Below, one piece after another: positions 22,522 through 31,274 of a stretch of DNA of 43,020 bases (position 1 is the first letter of the stretch; every line of letters starts with the position of its first letter). The notes under the pieces are model-generated. The model did no database searches. It was not told the origin of the DNA and saw only the letters and a program-made list of their open reading frames with translations. The position numbers and the translations under genes were made by a program. Origin of the DNA: Oscillospiraceae bacterium (GTDB taxonomy: Bacteria > Bacillota > Clostridia > Christensenellales > Aristaeellaceae); NCBI GenBank assembly GCA_031270865.1, contig JAISWI010000005.1, positions 1 through 43,020 on the forward strand. The letters are read 5' to 3'.

Positions 22522-23925
22522 ACGGAAACCGTCGGACTGATATCGCTGGGGTGCGCCAAGAACCGTGTCGACAGCGAACAGATGCTGGGCGTCCTGCGTC
22601 AGGCGGGATACCCTATAACGTCTGACCCGGCGCGGGCCGAGATACTCATTGTCAACACCTGCGGCTTCATCGCCAAGGCCAAGGAGGAGGCCATCGGCGT
22701 CCTGCTGGACGCGGCGCGGTACAAGACCGAGGGCGTATGCCGATCGCTTATCGCGGCGGGCTGCCTTGTCCAGCGTTACGCCGACGCGCTGCGCGAGGAG
22801 ATGCCCGAGGTCGACGCGTTCATTGGCGTGACTGAATACCCGCGAATCGCCGATCTGGTCGCCAGCGTGACCGCCGCGCGTCTCAACGGCGAGCTTACGC
22901 CTGACGGGATACGCGCCCCTACTATCACGGCGGTATCCCCGGCGACGGCCTCCACGCCCGTATTCGAATGCGCCCCGGATACGCCGAGGATCACCACCCA
23001 TCCCGGCGCGTTCGCTTATATCCGCATAGCGGACGGCTGCGACAACCGTTGTTCCTACTGCGCCATACCGTCGATACGCGGGCCGTTCCGCTCCCGCTCG
23101 ATGGATTCGGTGCTGGACGAGTCCGCGCGGCGCGTGGACGATGGCGTAAAGGAACTGGTCTACATCGCGCAGGACGTGACGCGGTTCAGCATGAAGGATG
23201 GCGATCCCATCGCGCGCTCGCGCCTGGCGCTGCTGCTCCAACGCGCGGCGCGTCTGCCCGGCGAGCCATGGGTGAGGGCGTTGTACTGTCATCCCGCCCG
23301 CGTGACGGACGACCTGCTTGACACGCTGGCCAACACCCCCGGGGTATGCCCATACCTCGACGTGCCGCTGCAGCATGTCGATCGTGACGTGCTGCGCCGA
23401 ATGAACCGCTGGGGCGATCCCGACTCGATACTGCGCTTGCTTGAGAAGGCGCGGGGGCTGGGCCTGACGCTGCGCACGACCTTCCTAGTGGGATTCCCTG
23501 GCGAGGACGAATCCGCGTTCAGGCGGCTGTACGCGTTCGCGGAGGCGTTCGGGTTCGATCGAATGGGGGCGTTCGCGTTCTCGCCGGAGGATGGCACCCC
23601 GGCGCGCGACATGCCGGACGCCGTGCCGGAGGAAGCCGCCGCCGAACGCCTGGACGCGCTGATGCGCTTACAGCGAAGCGTCAGCCTGTCCCGCAACAAA
23701 TCGCGCGTGGGCAGTCTGGAGGATGTGCTGGTCGAGCGCATAGTCCCACATCAAGGCGGACAGCGCGGCGTAATCTACGAGGGCCGCAGCAAGCGCGAGG
23801 CTCCGGAGAGCGACGGCGTGGTTCGCGTCCGCTCGGCGGAACCGCTCGCGCTGGGCGGCATAGCCCGCGTCAAGATTACCCGCGCCCGGCATTACGACCT
23901 GGAAGGCGAGGCTGTATCCATATGA
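22522..23925 (+). CDS. rimO: Ribosomal protein uS12 methylthiotransferase RimO; start codon not canonical
   Basis: RimO adds a methylthio group to an aspartate of ribosomal protein S12 using two iron-sulfur clusters and SAM. Counting from 22522, the auxiliary-cluster cysteines are Cys11 (LISLGCAKNRVDSEQ), Cys47 (NTCGF) and Cys81 (AAGCLVQRY). The radical-SAM motif is CDNRCSYC (173-180), with a C-terminal TRAM-like part. The first ATG of the open frame (22582) would delete Cys11. Between the in-frame stop at 22504 and Cys11 there is no ATG, GTG or TTG. I place the start provisionally at ACG 22522, seven bases after GGGGG. One extra G in the run 22510-22514 would bring the ATG at 22508 into frame. 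Confidence 0.9.
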   Translation, partial: TETVGLISLGCAKNRVDSEQMLGVLRQAGYPITSDPARAEILIVNTCGFIAKAKEEAIGVLLDAARYKTEGVCRSLIAAGCLVQRYADALREEMPEVDAFIGVTEYPRIADLVASVTAARLNGELTPDGIRAPTITAVSPATASTPVFECAPDTPRITTHPGAFAYIRIADGCDNRCSYCAIPSIRGPFRSRSMDSVLDESARRVDDGVKELVYIAQDVTRFSMKDGDPIARSRLALLLQRAARLPGEPWVRALYCHPARVTDDLLDTLANTPGVCPYLDVPLQHVDRDVLRRMNRWGDPDSILRLLEKARGLGLTLRTTFLVGFPGEDESAFRRLYAFAEAFGFDRMGAFAFSPEDGTPARDMPDAVPEEAAAERLDALMRLQRSVSLSRNKSRVGSLEDVLVERIVPHQGGQRGVIYEGRSKREAPESDGVVRVRSAEPLALGGIARVKITRARHYDLEGEAVSI

Positions 23926-24515
23926 AGCTGCCGAATCTGCTGACACTGACGCGAGTGGCGCTGGCTCCCGTATACCTGCTCCTGCTCCACATCAGCGGGC
24001 AGGCCTGGCGCGACTACGGGGAGGTAAATCTGCCCGCGACCCTGGCGGCGGAAGCCGTTCTGTTGGCCGCGATCGTCAGCGACGCGCTGGACGGCTACTT
24101 CGCCCGCAAGCTTAACCAGACATCGGATCTGGGGATATTCCTCGACCCGATAGCTGATAAACTGCTGGTGCTGCCGCCGATGCTCTGGATGATGGGCATG
24201 GCGAGGATACCTGCGTGGCCAGTTATAATCATTATTACACGCGAATTAATCGTCAGCGCGTTGAGACTGCTAGCGGCGTCGAAAGGCACGGCTCTCGCGG
24301 CGGGATTCACCGGCAAGGCCAAGACCGTTTCGGAGTACGCGCTGCTGGCCTACTATACGTTAAGGGGAAGCGCTTACGCGGGAGACAAACCGGTTTTGCC
24401 GTGGGTATGCGCCGCGCTTGCCGTAATATCCGCGGCGGAATATTTCTACAAAAACCGCGCGATGCTCGCCGCGCTGTTCGCGCCCGATGGGAAGGTGTTA
24501 AGCGATGGTCGTTGA
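23922..24515 (+). CDS. pgsA: CDP-diacylglycerol--glycerol-3-phosphate 3-phosphatidyltransferase
   Basis: A 197-aa integral membrane enzyme making phosphatidylglycerol phosphate. Seen: N-terminal MKLPNLLTLTRVALAP; the CDP-alcohol phosphotransferase signature SDALDGYFARKLNQTSDLGIFLDPIADK (D-G-x2-A-R-x8-G-x3-D-x3-D pattern, about 54-82); and several hydrophobic helices (for example WPVIIIITRELIVSAL). The ATG overlaps the rimO stop as ATGA, and the 3' end overlaps cinA by 11 bases. Confidence 0.95.
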   Translation: MKLPNLLTLTRVALAPVYLLLLHISGQAWRDYGEVNLPATLAAEAVLLAAIVSDALDGYFARKLNQTSDLGIFLDPIADKLLVLPPMLWMMGMARIPAWPVIIIITRELIVSALRLLAASKGTALAAGFTGKAKTVSEYALLAYYTLRGSAYAGDKPVLPWVCAALAVISAAEYFYKNRAMLAALFAPDGKVLSDGR

Positions 24516-25755
24516 AATCGTGTCGGTCGGCACCGAACTGCTGATGGGCCAGATAGTCAACACGGACGCGGCGTATCTGGCGCGTCGGCTGCCTGAGGCG
24601 GGCGCGACGCTATACCATCAGGTGACGGTAGGGGATAACCCCGAACGGCTGAAGGAGGCGTTGTTGACCGCGCTGTCCCGGTCGGATGTGGTTATCACCA
24701 GCGGCGGCCTGGGCCCCACAAAGGACGACCTGACCAAGGACGCGGCGGCGGACGCGCTGGGTTTGCCCATGGAGCTTAACCCGGAGGCGGAGCGCCGCCT
24801 GCGCGGTTATTTCGAGACGCGGCATCGCCCGATGGCGCCGAATAACCTGCGGCAGGCGTTCTTCGCCCGGGGCGCGGTATTGTTCCCGAACCCGAACGGC
24901 ACCGCGCCCGGATGCGTGATCGAGCGGGACGGCAAGGCGGTCATCCACCTGCCCGGCCCGCCGCGCGAGTTCGTGCCGATGGTGGAATCAAGCGTGCTGC
25001 CGTATCTGGCGGCGAGGCTGGGCGGGGTGATCCGGTCAAGATACCTGCGGATGTTCGGGATCGGCGAGTCCGACGCGGAGACGCTGCTAAGCGACCTGAT
25101 GGACGCCCCGAACCCGACACTCGCGCCGTATTGCTCGCTGGGCGAGGTGCAGTTCAGGCTGTCAGCGCGGGCGCGGACCGTGGATGAAGCGGAATCGCTG
25201 CTGAATCCGCTGGAGGAGGCGGTGAGGGCGCGGGCCGGGGAATTCATATACGCAAGGACGGATATACCAGACGACACGATGGCCAGGATAGCGGCGCGGC
25301 GGCTGATCAAGTCCGGGAAAACCATCGCGCTGGCCGAGAGTTTGACCGGCGGGTTACTCGCGGCGTCGCTGGTAGCGCAGTCCGGCGTGTCGTCCGTGCT
25401 GGAGGAGGCCGTCGTCTCGTACGCGAATTCCTCCAAGATGAGGCGGTTGGGCGTGTCTGGGGAATCGCTGAGGAAGTATGGCGCGGTAAGCGAACAGGTG
25501 GCAAGGGAAATGGCCGAGGGTATACGAGGAACAGCCGGAGTGGATATCGGCATATCCACAACCGGGATAGCGGGTCCTGACGGCGCGACGCCTGTGAAAC
25601 CCGTGGGGTTGGTCTACGCCGCGCTGTCAGCGGCCGGCCATACCGAGGTTAAGAGGCTGGAACTGAAAGGGCATAGGGACGACATAAGGCAGCTGGCGTG
25701 CCTTCACGCGACAAAGCTGCTACTAAACGAGCTGGGAGGGTCTTATGGCGGCTGA
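24505..25755 (+). CDS. cinA: CinA-family protein (competence/damage-inducible; NMN deamidase and ADP-ribose pyrophosphatase type)
   Basis: A 416-aa two-domain protein. The N-terminal MoaB/MogA-like COG1058 domain has [47 protein letters not shown] and [10 protein letters not shown], then [12 protein letters not shown]. The C-terminal CinA domain (about 260-416) has [35 protein letters not shown] and [23 protein letters not shown]. The C-terminal domain hydrolyses nicotinamide mononucleotide in characterised homologues. It overlaps recA by 11 bases, a conserved arrangement in Bacillota. Confidence 0.94.
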   Translation: MVVEIVSVGTELLMGQIVNTDAAYLARRLPEAGATLYHQVTVGDNPERLKEALLTALSRSDVVITSGGLGPTKDDLTKDAAADALGLPMELNPEAERRLRGYFETRHRPMAPNNLRQAFFARGAVLFPNPNGTAPGCVIERDGKAVIHLPGPPREFVPMVESSVLPYLAARLGGVIRSRYLRMFGIGESDAETLLSDLMDAPNPTLAPYCSLGEVQFRLSARARTVDEAESLLNPLEEAVRARAGEFIYARTDIPDDTMARIAARRLIKSGKTIALAESLTGGLLAASLVAQSGVSSVLEEAVVSYANSSKMRRLGVSGESLRKYGAVSEQVAREMAEGIRGTAGVDIGISTTGIAGPDGATPVKPVGLVYAALSAAGHTEVKRLELKGHRDDIRQLACLHATKLLLNELGGSYGG

Positions 25756-26854
25756 GAAGAAGGGCGCGGCGGCAACGGCTGACCGCTCCACGCGGAAGGT
25801 CGGCGACGAGCGCAAGCGCGCGCTGGATATCACGCTGGGCAATATAGAGAAGGCGTTCGGCAAGGGATCAGTTATGAAGTTGGGCGAGAGGTATACGGCG
25901 CAGGTGGAAGTGGTCCCGACAGGATGCCTGGACCTTGATGTGGCGCTAGGGATAGGCGGGCTGCCGCGCGGACGGATAGTCGAGATATATGGGCCTGAGT
26001 CGTCAGGGAAGACGACCGTAGCGCTGCACGCGCTGGCGGAAGCGCAGAAGCTGGGAGGGACAACCGCGTTCGTGGACGCGGAGCACGCGCTTGATCCGCA
26101 TTACGCAAAGCGTTTGGGCCTGAACGTGGATGAGCTGTATGTGTCGCAGCCGGACAGCGGCGAGGAGGCGTTGGAGATCACGGAGGCGCTGGTAAGGTCC
26201 GGCGCGTTGGATATGATAGTGGTGGACTCGGTAGCGGCGTTGGTCCCAAAGGTTGAGATTGAGGGCGAGATGGGCGAGTCGTTCGTAGGAGTTCACGCGA
26301 GGTTGATGAGCCAGGCGTTGAGGAAGATGGCGGGCGTGGTGTCCAAAACCAATAGTATAGTGATTTTTATTAACCAGCTGCGCGAGAAGATAGGCGTTAT
26401 GTATGGGAATCCGGAGACGACAACGGGCGGAAGGGCATTGAAGTTCTATTCGTCAGTAAGGATTGACGTGAGGAAGGCCGATCAGATAAAGAATGGAACG
26501 CTAGTGCTGGGGAATAGGACAAAGGCGAAAGTGGTCAAGAATAAGCTGGCGCCGCCGTTTAGGGTTGCGGAGTTCGATTTGCTCTTTGGGGAGGGGATCT
26601 CGCGCGAGGGGTGCTTGCTGGATATGGCGGTTACGAAGGATCTTATTCATAAGAGCGGGTCGTGGTTTAGTTATAAGGATCAGAGGATAGGGCAGGGCCG
26701 GGAGAACGCGCGGTTGTATCTCAAGCAGAATCCTGAGGTGTTCGCGGAGATTGATGGGATACTGCGTCAGGAGCTGGCCGCGAGCAGGCTTGACGCTCCG
26801 GTAGAGCCGGGCGACGCCGACGAGGACTATGAGGGTTCAGAGGAGGAGATATAG
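25745..26854 (+). CDS. recA: Recombinase RecA
   Basis: The 369-aa DNA-dependent ATPase forms filaments for homologous recombination and triggers LexA cleavage. Seen: [21 protein letters not shown], Walker [10 protein letters not shown] (about 76-84), [22 protein letters not shown], the loop region [28 protein letters not shown], and an acidic tail ([14 protein letters not shown]). The ATG has GGGAGGG six bases upstream inside the end of cinA. I see no LexA-type box directly before it, but recA is the fourth gene of its run, so any operator would be elsewhere. Confidence 0.98.
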   Translation: MAAEKKGAAATADRSTRKVGDERKRALDITLGNIEKAFGKGSVMKLGERYTAQVEVVPTGCLDLDVALGIGGLPRGRIVEIYGPESSGKTTVALHALAEAQKLGGTTAFVDAEHALDPHYAKRLGLNVDELYVSQPDSGEEALEITEALVRSGALDMIVVDSVAALVPKVEIEGEMGESFVGVHARLMSQALRKMAGVVSKTNSIVIFINQLREKIGVMYGNPETTTGGRALKFYSSVRIDVRKADQIKNGTLVLGNRTKAKVVKNKLAPPFRVAEFDLLFGEGISREGCLLDMAVTKDLIHKSGSWFSYKDQRIGQGRENARLYLKQNPEVFAEIDGILRQELAASRLDAPVEPGDADEDYEGSEEEI

Positions 26855-26873
26855 CGGCAAAGCAAGCGTAAAC

Positions 26874-26952
26874 CCTGGAGGAACACCTTCCCCGGGCCAC
26901 GAGGGTCCAGCCTCACGCTGGACCCTCGTGGCCAGGGTAGTTTGTTCCTCCA
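26874..26952. repeat. 79-bp mini-copy of the palindromic element; possible bidirectional terminator
   Basis: It has the same ends, CCTGGAGGAACA and TGTTCCTCCA, but the core is reduced to one hairpin with a perfect 17-bp stem (26895-26911 and 26917-26933) and a 5-base loop. It exactly fills the space between the convergent recA (stop 26854) and coaBC (stop 26958). The stem could stop transcription from both sides, although no long T-run follows. It looks like an internal deletion of the full element through the CCAGC/GCTGG palindrome. Confidence 0.85.
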
Positions 26953-26957
26953 TGAAC

Positions 26958-28154
26958 CTAGCTTAACAACCTAACCACGCGATCCAGCAGCAGATCGGCC
27001 ACGTCATGTTTCGACATAATCGGGAACGCCTCCGCGCTGTCCCTGGTCAGGAACGTAACGACATTCGTCTCAACGTCAAACCCCGCGCCTTCCGCGGTCA
27101 CGTCGTTGGCTACGAGCAAGTCGGCGTTCTTCCTGATCAGCTTCTCTCTCCCGTTCTCTATAACGTTATCCGTCTCCGCCGCGAACACTACCAACGCCTG
27201 TTCTGGTTTCCTTCTCGCGCCTATTGACGCGGCCACATCCGGATTCTCCTGCAGTTCTAGCGTTAACGGTTTCCCTTCCCGCTTCTTGATCTTACTTGCC
27301 GACGGTTCCGCCGCCCGGTAATCGCTGGGCGCGGCGGCCATTATCAGCGCGTCCGCCTTCGCGAATCGCTGCATGATCACCTGGAACAGCCGCATGGTCG
27401 TATCTATCCGCACAACCTCGACCAATGGCGGCGGCGCTATACTCACCGGACCGGACACTAACGTCACATTCGCGCCCCTTGCCACTGCCCGTTCCGCTAT
27501 CGCGTACCCCATCCTTCCTGACGACTTATTGGTCAGGTACCGCACGGGATCCAGCATCTCTCTTGTTGGCCCCGCCGTTACCAGCACATTTTTCCCAACC
27601 AGGTCGCGTTTCCCGCACAGCAGCGCGGTCGCGGCCCGCGCTACTTCTTCCGGCTCGGACATACGTCCCAGCCCTGAATCCCCGTTCGCCAGCCTCCCCT
27701 GTTCAGGCCCGACGAACCTCACGCCGCGCTCCCGCAATACCTCCACATTCGCCTGTGTCGCCGCGTTATCCCACATGCCCGTATTCATCGCGGGCGCGAC
27801 TAGCACCGGCGCTCGCGTAGCCAATATAGTTGAAGTCAACATATCATCCGCGATGCCGTTAGCCATCTTCGCCAAAACATTCGCCGTTGCGGGCGCGACG
27901 ACAAACAGATCGGCCTTCTTAGCCAGCGCGATATGCTCGACCTCCCACCTGGCGGGGCTGGCGAACATATCAACCACAACCGGATTCCCCGACAGCGACT
28001 CGAACGTCAGCGGGGCGACGAACTCCCGCGCGTGGGCCGTCATCACCACGAAAACCTTTATACCCAGCTTGCGCAGCCGCGTAACGATCTCGGCGGCCTT
28101 ATACGCGGCTATGCCGCCGGTTACGCCCAGCGCGACGGTCCTTTCGGAGAGCAT
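26958..28154 (-). CDS. coaBC: Bifunctional phosphopantothenoylcysteine decarboxylase / phosphopantothenate--cysteine ligase
   Basis: A 398-aa coenzyme A biosynthesis enzyme. The N-terminal flavoprotein CoaC (1-180) has VALGVTGGIAAYKAAEIVTRL, the active-site histidine in WEVEHIALAKKAD, VAPATANVLAKMANGIADDML and PAMNTGMW. The C-terminal CoaB (about 185-398) has VLVTAGPTREMLDPVRYLTNKSSGRMGYAIAERA, AAPSDYR and VVFAAETDNVIENG. The ATG at 28154 is used, just after the rpoZ stop, with GGAGGAGG four to five bases before it; a GTG one codon earlier is possible. Confidence 0.96.
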   Translation of the reverse strand: MLSERTVALGVTGGIAAYKAAEIVTRLRKLGIKVFVVMTAHAREFVAPLTFESLSGNPVVVDMFASPARWEVEHIALAKKADLFVVAPATANVLAKMANGIADDMLTSTILATRAPVLVAPAMNTGMWDNAATQANVEVLRERGVRFVGPEQGRLANGDSGLGRMSEPEEVARAATALLCGKRDLVGKNVLVTAGPTREMLDPVRYLTNKSSGRMGYAIAERAVARGANVTLVSGPVSIAPPPLVEVVRIDTTMRLFQVIMQRFAKADALIMAAAPSDYRAAEPSASKIKKREGKPLTLELQENPDVAASIGARRKPEQALVVFAAETDNVIENGREKLIRKNADLLVANDVTAEGAGFDVETNVVTFLTRDSAEAFPIMSKHDVADLLLDRVVRLLS

Positions 28155-28363
28155 CACTCCTCCTCCGGGGGCTTGTCGTAGGTGATCACGCCGGAGTTGA
28201 TCTCGTCGATGGCGATGGCCAGCGGTTTCTTCTCGCGCGTGCTGATCAGCGAGGGCGCTCCGCCGACCAACTGGCGGGCGCGTTTGGAGACATCCACCAC
28301 TAGCGTATAGCGGCAGTCGGCGCGGCCGAGCAGGTCGATAATGGACGGGCTGGTCATGGGCAT
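28154..28363 (-). CDS. rpoZ: DNA-directed RNA polymerase omega subunit
   Basis: A 69-aa small subunit that helps RNA polymerase assembly. Seen: MTSPSIIDLLGRADCRYTLVVDVSKRARQL, then KPLAIAIDEINSGVITY, the conserved omega core. It sits in the conserved yicC-remA-gmk-rpoZ-coaBC order, 13 bases after gmk. GGGGGAGA precedes the ATG; a second ATG two codons in is equally usable. Confidence 0.93.
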   Translation of the reverse strand: MPMTSPSIIDLLGRADCRYTLVVDVSKRARQLVGGAPSLISTREKKPLAIAIDEINSGVITYDKPPEEE

Positions 28364-28376
28364 GGCAATCTCCCCC

Positions 28377-28979
28377 TTATGGCTGCTTTTCTGGAATCTC
28401 CGGGCGGAACCGTGACGAGCGGTGTTTCTCTGCTAGCACGACGGCGCGGAGCTGATCGTAAGCCGACCCGACCGCGTCGTTTATTATTATATAATCATAC
28501 AGGTACATCTGCGCGATCTCGCCCCGGGCGTTCATCAGCCGGCGCTGGATCTCGTCCGGCCGATCCGTGTTGCGGGCGCGCAGCCGCTCGGCCAGGTCCT
28601 CATACGATGGCGGCAGTATGAACACGCTCACGCATGACGGCTCCGCCGCCATCACCGATCTCGCGCCCTGCGGGTCAACGTCCAGCAGCACGTTGAAGCC
28701 GCCTATCACCTGTTCCATCACGTGCTCGCGCAGCGTGCCATACCGGTGCCCGTGCACCGTCGCGTATTCCAGGAACAGCCCCTGCGCCAACGCGCGGTCG
28801 AAGCCGGTCTCATCCATGAAGTAGTAATGCTGGCCGTGCACCTCATGCCCGCGCGGTCCGCGCGTCGTCGCGGACACGCTGAAGCGGAACGACGGGTCGT
28901 CCCGCAGCAGCATCGCGGCCAGTGTGCCCTTGCCCGCCCCCGACGGCCCGGACAGCGCCAGCAGCATCCCTTCGGCCAT
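28377..28979 (-). CDS. gmk: Guanylate kinase
   Basis: A 200-aa enzyme phosphorylating GMP to GDP. Seen: Walker A LSGPSGAGKGT (9-19), FSVSATTRGPRGHEVHGQHYYFMDETGF for GMP binding, LLDVDPQGARSV, and SVFILPPSYEDLAERLRARNTD with the lid. The ATG has GGAGG eight bases upstream and starts 3 bases after remA. Confidence 0.96.
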   Translation of the reverse strand: MAEGMLLALSGPSGAGKGTLAAMLLRDDPSFRFSVSATTRGPRGHEVHGQHYYFMDETGFDRALAQGLFLEYATVHGHRYGTLREHVMEQVIGGFNVLLDVDPQGARSVMAAEPSCVSVFILPPSYEDLAERLRARNTDRPDEIQRRLMNARGEIAQMYLYDYIIINDAVGSAYDQLRAVVLAEKHRSSRFRPEIPEKQP

Positions 28980-28982
28980 GGC

Positions 28983-29288
28983 CTACGCCTCCTCCATGTC
29001 TGTGTCCGCGCCAAGCCCGGAATCCAGCGCGGCGTCGGGCGCGTCGCGCCCTTCCAGGCGGCGCAGCAGCGTCTCGGGCTGAACCGCGCTTAGCGCGACG
29101 TGGCCGCTGTCGCATATCACCACGGCCCGCGTTCGCCGCCCGTACGTCGCGTCTATGAGCCGCTCGGCCTCCCTTGCCGTCTGGATGATCCTCTTGACGG
29201 GCGCGGAGTCGGGGCTGATAACCGCGACGATCTTCCCGACCGACACGATCGACCCGAACCCGATATTAATGAATCCCGCTCTCGGCAT
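28983..29288 (-). CDS. remA: RemA-family (DUF370) extracellular-matrix regulator
   Basis: A 101-aa protein. The first 80 residues are the DUF370/RemA core ([73 protein letters not shown]). RemA is a DNA-binding, ring-forming activator of biofilm matrix and osmoprotectant genes in Bacillus. The last 20 residues are an acidic tail beyond the usual length (about 80-90). GGGAGGGAGG precedes the ATG. Confidence 0.92.
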   Translation of the reverse strand: MPRAGFINIGFGSIVSVGKIVAVISPDSAPVKRIIQTAREAERLIDATYGRRTRAVVICDSGHVALSAVQPETLLRRLEGRDAPDAALDSGLGADTDMEEA

Positions 29289-29307
29289 CCGCCGCCTCCC
29301 TCCCCGC

Positions 29308-30201
29308 TCACTCGATATTCTGGACCTGCTCGCGCAGTTTCTCTACCTCCGCCTTCGCGTCCACGACCAGCGCGGTCACTTCCGCGCTCAGCGACTTGCC
29401 GCCGATGGTGTTGATCTCGCGGTAGAATTCCTGGATCAGGAAGTCCAGCTTGCGCCCGACCGGATAGTCCGCGGCGAACAGTTCCCGCGCCTGCGCGAAG
29501 TGGCTGTCCAGCCGCGCCAGTTCCTCGTCGATAGACGCGCGGTCGGCCAGCAGCGCGACCTCCAGCGCGAGCCGCTGCGGATCCAGCGTGAGCAGCGTGG
29601 TCCCGCCTGTCGCGTCCAGGGCCTCGCGCATGCGGGCGGCCAGCTTGTCGCGATAGTCGGACACGACCCGGGGCGCGTGTTCCATAATGCGTTGGCGCAG
29701 CGATTCCAGCGCGTCCAGCCGCTGGCGCAGCTCGTCGCGCAGCGCGGCGCCTTCGGTCAGGCGCATACCGGCCAGCGCGTCCAGCGCGTCGCCCAACGCG
29801 CCTTCGCACATCCCGGCGAGTATGTCCCGATCCTCGTCCGCCGTGTCAACGCGCATCGCGTCGGGCAGCTGCGCGACGAACTGGGGCTGCGGCCTGGCGG
29901 CTGAGCCTAGCAGCTCCGCCACGCGCTCCAGCGCGCCGCCATACGAACGCGCCAGCGCCTCGTCGACGACCACCCGCCGCGCGTCCGGGCGGTCGTTGCG
30001 GTAGACGATGAACACGTCGACATGCCCCCGCGCCAGTCTCGCGCTGATCGTCCTGCGCACCGTATCCTCAAGGAACGCCATCACGCGCGGCATGCGGAAG
30101 CTGATATCCAGGAAGCGGTGGTTGACGCTCTTAAGCTCGACCACGCACGCGCGCCCGTCGGCGTCCCGGGCGCCGAACCCGTAGCCCGTCATGCTCCGCA
30201 T
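29308..30201 (-). CDS. yicC: YicC/YloC-family endoribonuclease
   Basis: A 297-aa protein with the N-terminal signature [39 protein letters not shown] and the C-terminal DUF1732 part [53 protein letters not shown]. Homologues are hexameric, clamp-like endoribonucleases involved in RNA decay. The frame stays open far upstream, but that is the shadow of the FAH gene; the ATG at 30201 lies 5 bases after that gene's stop. Confidence 0.95.
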   Translation of the reverse strand: MRSMTGYGFGARDADGRACVVELKSVNHRFLDISFRMPRVMAFLEDTVRRTISARLARGHVDVFIVYRNDRPDARRVVVDEALARSYGGALERVAELLGSAARPQPQFVAQLPDAMRVDTADEDRDILAGMCEGALGDALDALAGMRLTEGAALRDELRQRLDALESLRQRIMEHAPRVVSDYRDKLAARMREALDATGGTTLLTLDPQRLALEVALLADRASIDEELARLDSHFAQARELFAADYPVGRKLDFLIQEFYREINTIGGKSLSAEVTALVVDAKAEVEKLREQVQNIE

Positions 30202-30206
30202 ATATT

Positions 30207-30977
30207 CTACCCGCCCACGACGGTATTTACAAGGCTGCCGACGCCTTCTATGGATACCTCCATCACGTCCCCGGGCTTTACGCGCGAGCAGCCGTTGGGC
30301 GTGCCCGTGAATATTATATCCCACGGATACAGCGTAGTGGTACTCGTGATGAACTCTATCAGCTCGGGAACCCCGAACAGCATCGCGCTGGTGCGCGAGG
30401 ACTGCCTGACCTCGCCGTTGACCCGCATCGTAATGGGCAGGTCGGAGAAATCGATATCGGTAACCAGGAACGGCCCGACGGGTTTGAACGTGTCGATCGT
30501 CTTGGCGCGGGGCAGGTTCGAGAAGCCCTGTTTGTTCTGGATATCCCGCGCGGAAACGTCGTTGCCGCATGTCACGCCCAGCGCGTAATCCAGCGCGTCG
30601 GCGGCCCTGACGTTCTTGGCCCGCCTGCCCATCACGACGACCAGCTCGGCCTCGTGCTCCACATGGCTGACGCGGCCGGGGACGACCACATCGCACAGGT
30701 GCGCGTTGAGCGCCAGCGGCGAGAGCGGGTAGCACATCGGCTCCGGCGGCAGCGCTGATCCGGTCTCGCGGGTATGCTCCGCGTAGTTCCAGCCCACTAT
30801 GACAAGCTGGCGCGTCCGCCCAGGCTCCAGCGGCGGCGCGTACTCGAAGCCGTCAGGCGAAAACGTCTCGCCCGTTCGCTCCCACCCGCGCCCCGGCCCG
30901 CCGCTAATCGCCGACAGCCGGTCCCCGTCGTCGACGCACCACACCCCGGATTCCCCCGACCGCCTGGCAAATCTCAT
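30207..30977 (-). CDS. Fumarylacetoacetate hydrolase-family protein
   Basis: A 256-aa FAH-fold enzyme. Seen: LVIVGWNYAEHTRETG, PLSPLALNAHLCDVVVPGRVSHVEHEAELVVVMGRRAKNV with the metal-binding E-x-E (HEAELVVVMG), YALGVTCGNDVSARDIQN, KTIDTFKPVGPFLV, and IIFTGTPNGCSRVKPGDVMEVSIEGVG. Members are hydratases, isomerases, decarboxylases or oxaloacetate tautomerases, so the substrate is open. The ATG has GGAGG eight bases upstream. It appears to be the first gene of the run leading to yicC and coaBC, which is an unusual partner. Confidence 0.9.
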   Translation of the reverse strand: MRFARRSGESGVWCVDDGDRLSAISGGPGRGWERTGETFSPDGFEYAPPLEPGRTRQLVIVGWNYAEHTRETGSALPPEPMCYPLSPLALNAHLCDVVVPGRVSHVEHEAELVVVMGRRAKNVRAADALDYALGVTCGNDVSARDIQNKQGFSNLPRAKTIDTFKPVGPFLVTDIDFSDLPITMRVNGEVRQSSRTSAMLFGVPELIEFITSTTTLYPWDIIFTGTPNGCSRVKPGDVMEVSIEGVGSLVNTVVGG

Positions 30978-31114
30978 ACCTCAAGCCTCCAATCGCGTTC
31001 ATGACGGCTGTCCGTCCGATCCATCCGGTATTACTTCGACGCCGCCGGCCGGATTCCTGCATGGGTATAATCCGTGAATAAAGTTACGAAATATTAACAA
31101 TTTGACGGCCCCCC

Positions 31115-31143
31115 TTGACTTATCCACAACCATTCGGTAGAAT
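31115..31143 (+). promoter_or_regulatory. Probable rny promoter with embedded DnaA-box sequence
   Basis: TTGACT (31115-31120), 17 bases, TAGAAT (31138-31143). A perfect DnaA-box consensus TTATCCACA occupies 31120-31128, overlapping the last base of the -35 and the spacer. The leader to rny is about 125 bases. The rest of the 30978-31114 gap shows nothing I can name. Confidence 0.6.
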
Positions 31144-31217
31144 GATTTCCGCTGATAACGGCATTTTTGAGTTAGCCGCCATACGGGCTGAATATAGATT
31201 GTGTGAGGCTTGGGCTT

Positions 31218-31265
31218 ATGACCGAAAACGCCGAAGGAGCTGAGGAGAGGATTAAACTCGGGTAA
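31218..31265 (+). CDS. Possible 15-codon leader ORF upstream of rny
   Basis: The ATG at 31218 opens a short frame encoding MTENAEGAEERIKLG and stops with TAA at 31263-31265, touching the ribosome site (AAAGGAAGG) of rny. A GAGG lies about 10 bases before the ATG. If translated, it would couple ribosome traffic to rny initiation. It may equally be a chance ORF; it has no recognisable attenuator features. Confidence 0.3.
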   Translation: MTENAEGAEERIKLG

Positions 31266-31274
31266 AGGAAGGAA

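Noticed and set aside
22490-22540. Short ORF from ATG 22490 (MYEAVEMGAAQRKPSD) ahead of rimO
   Set aside because: Out of frame with rimO and without a good ribosome site; more likely part of the rimO leader or a sign of a one-base error than a separate gene.
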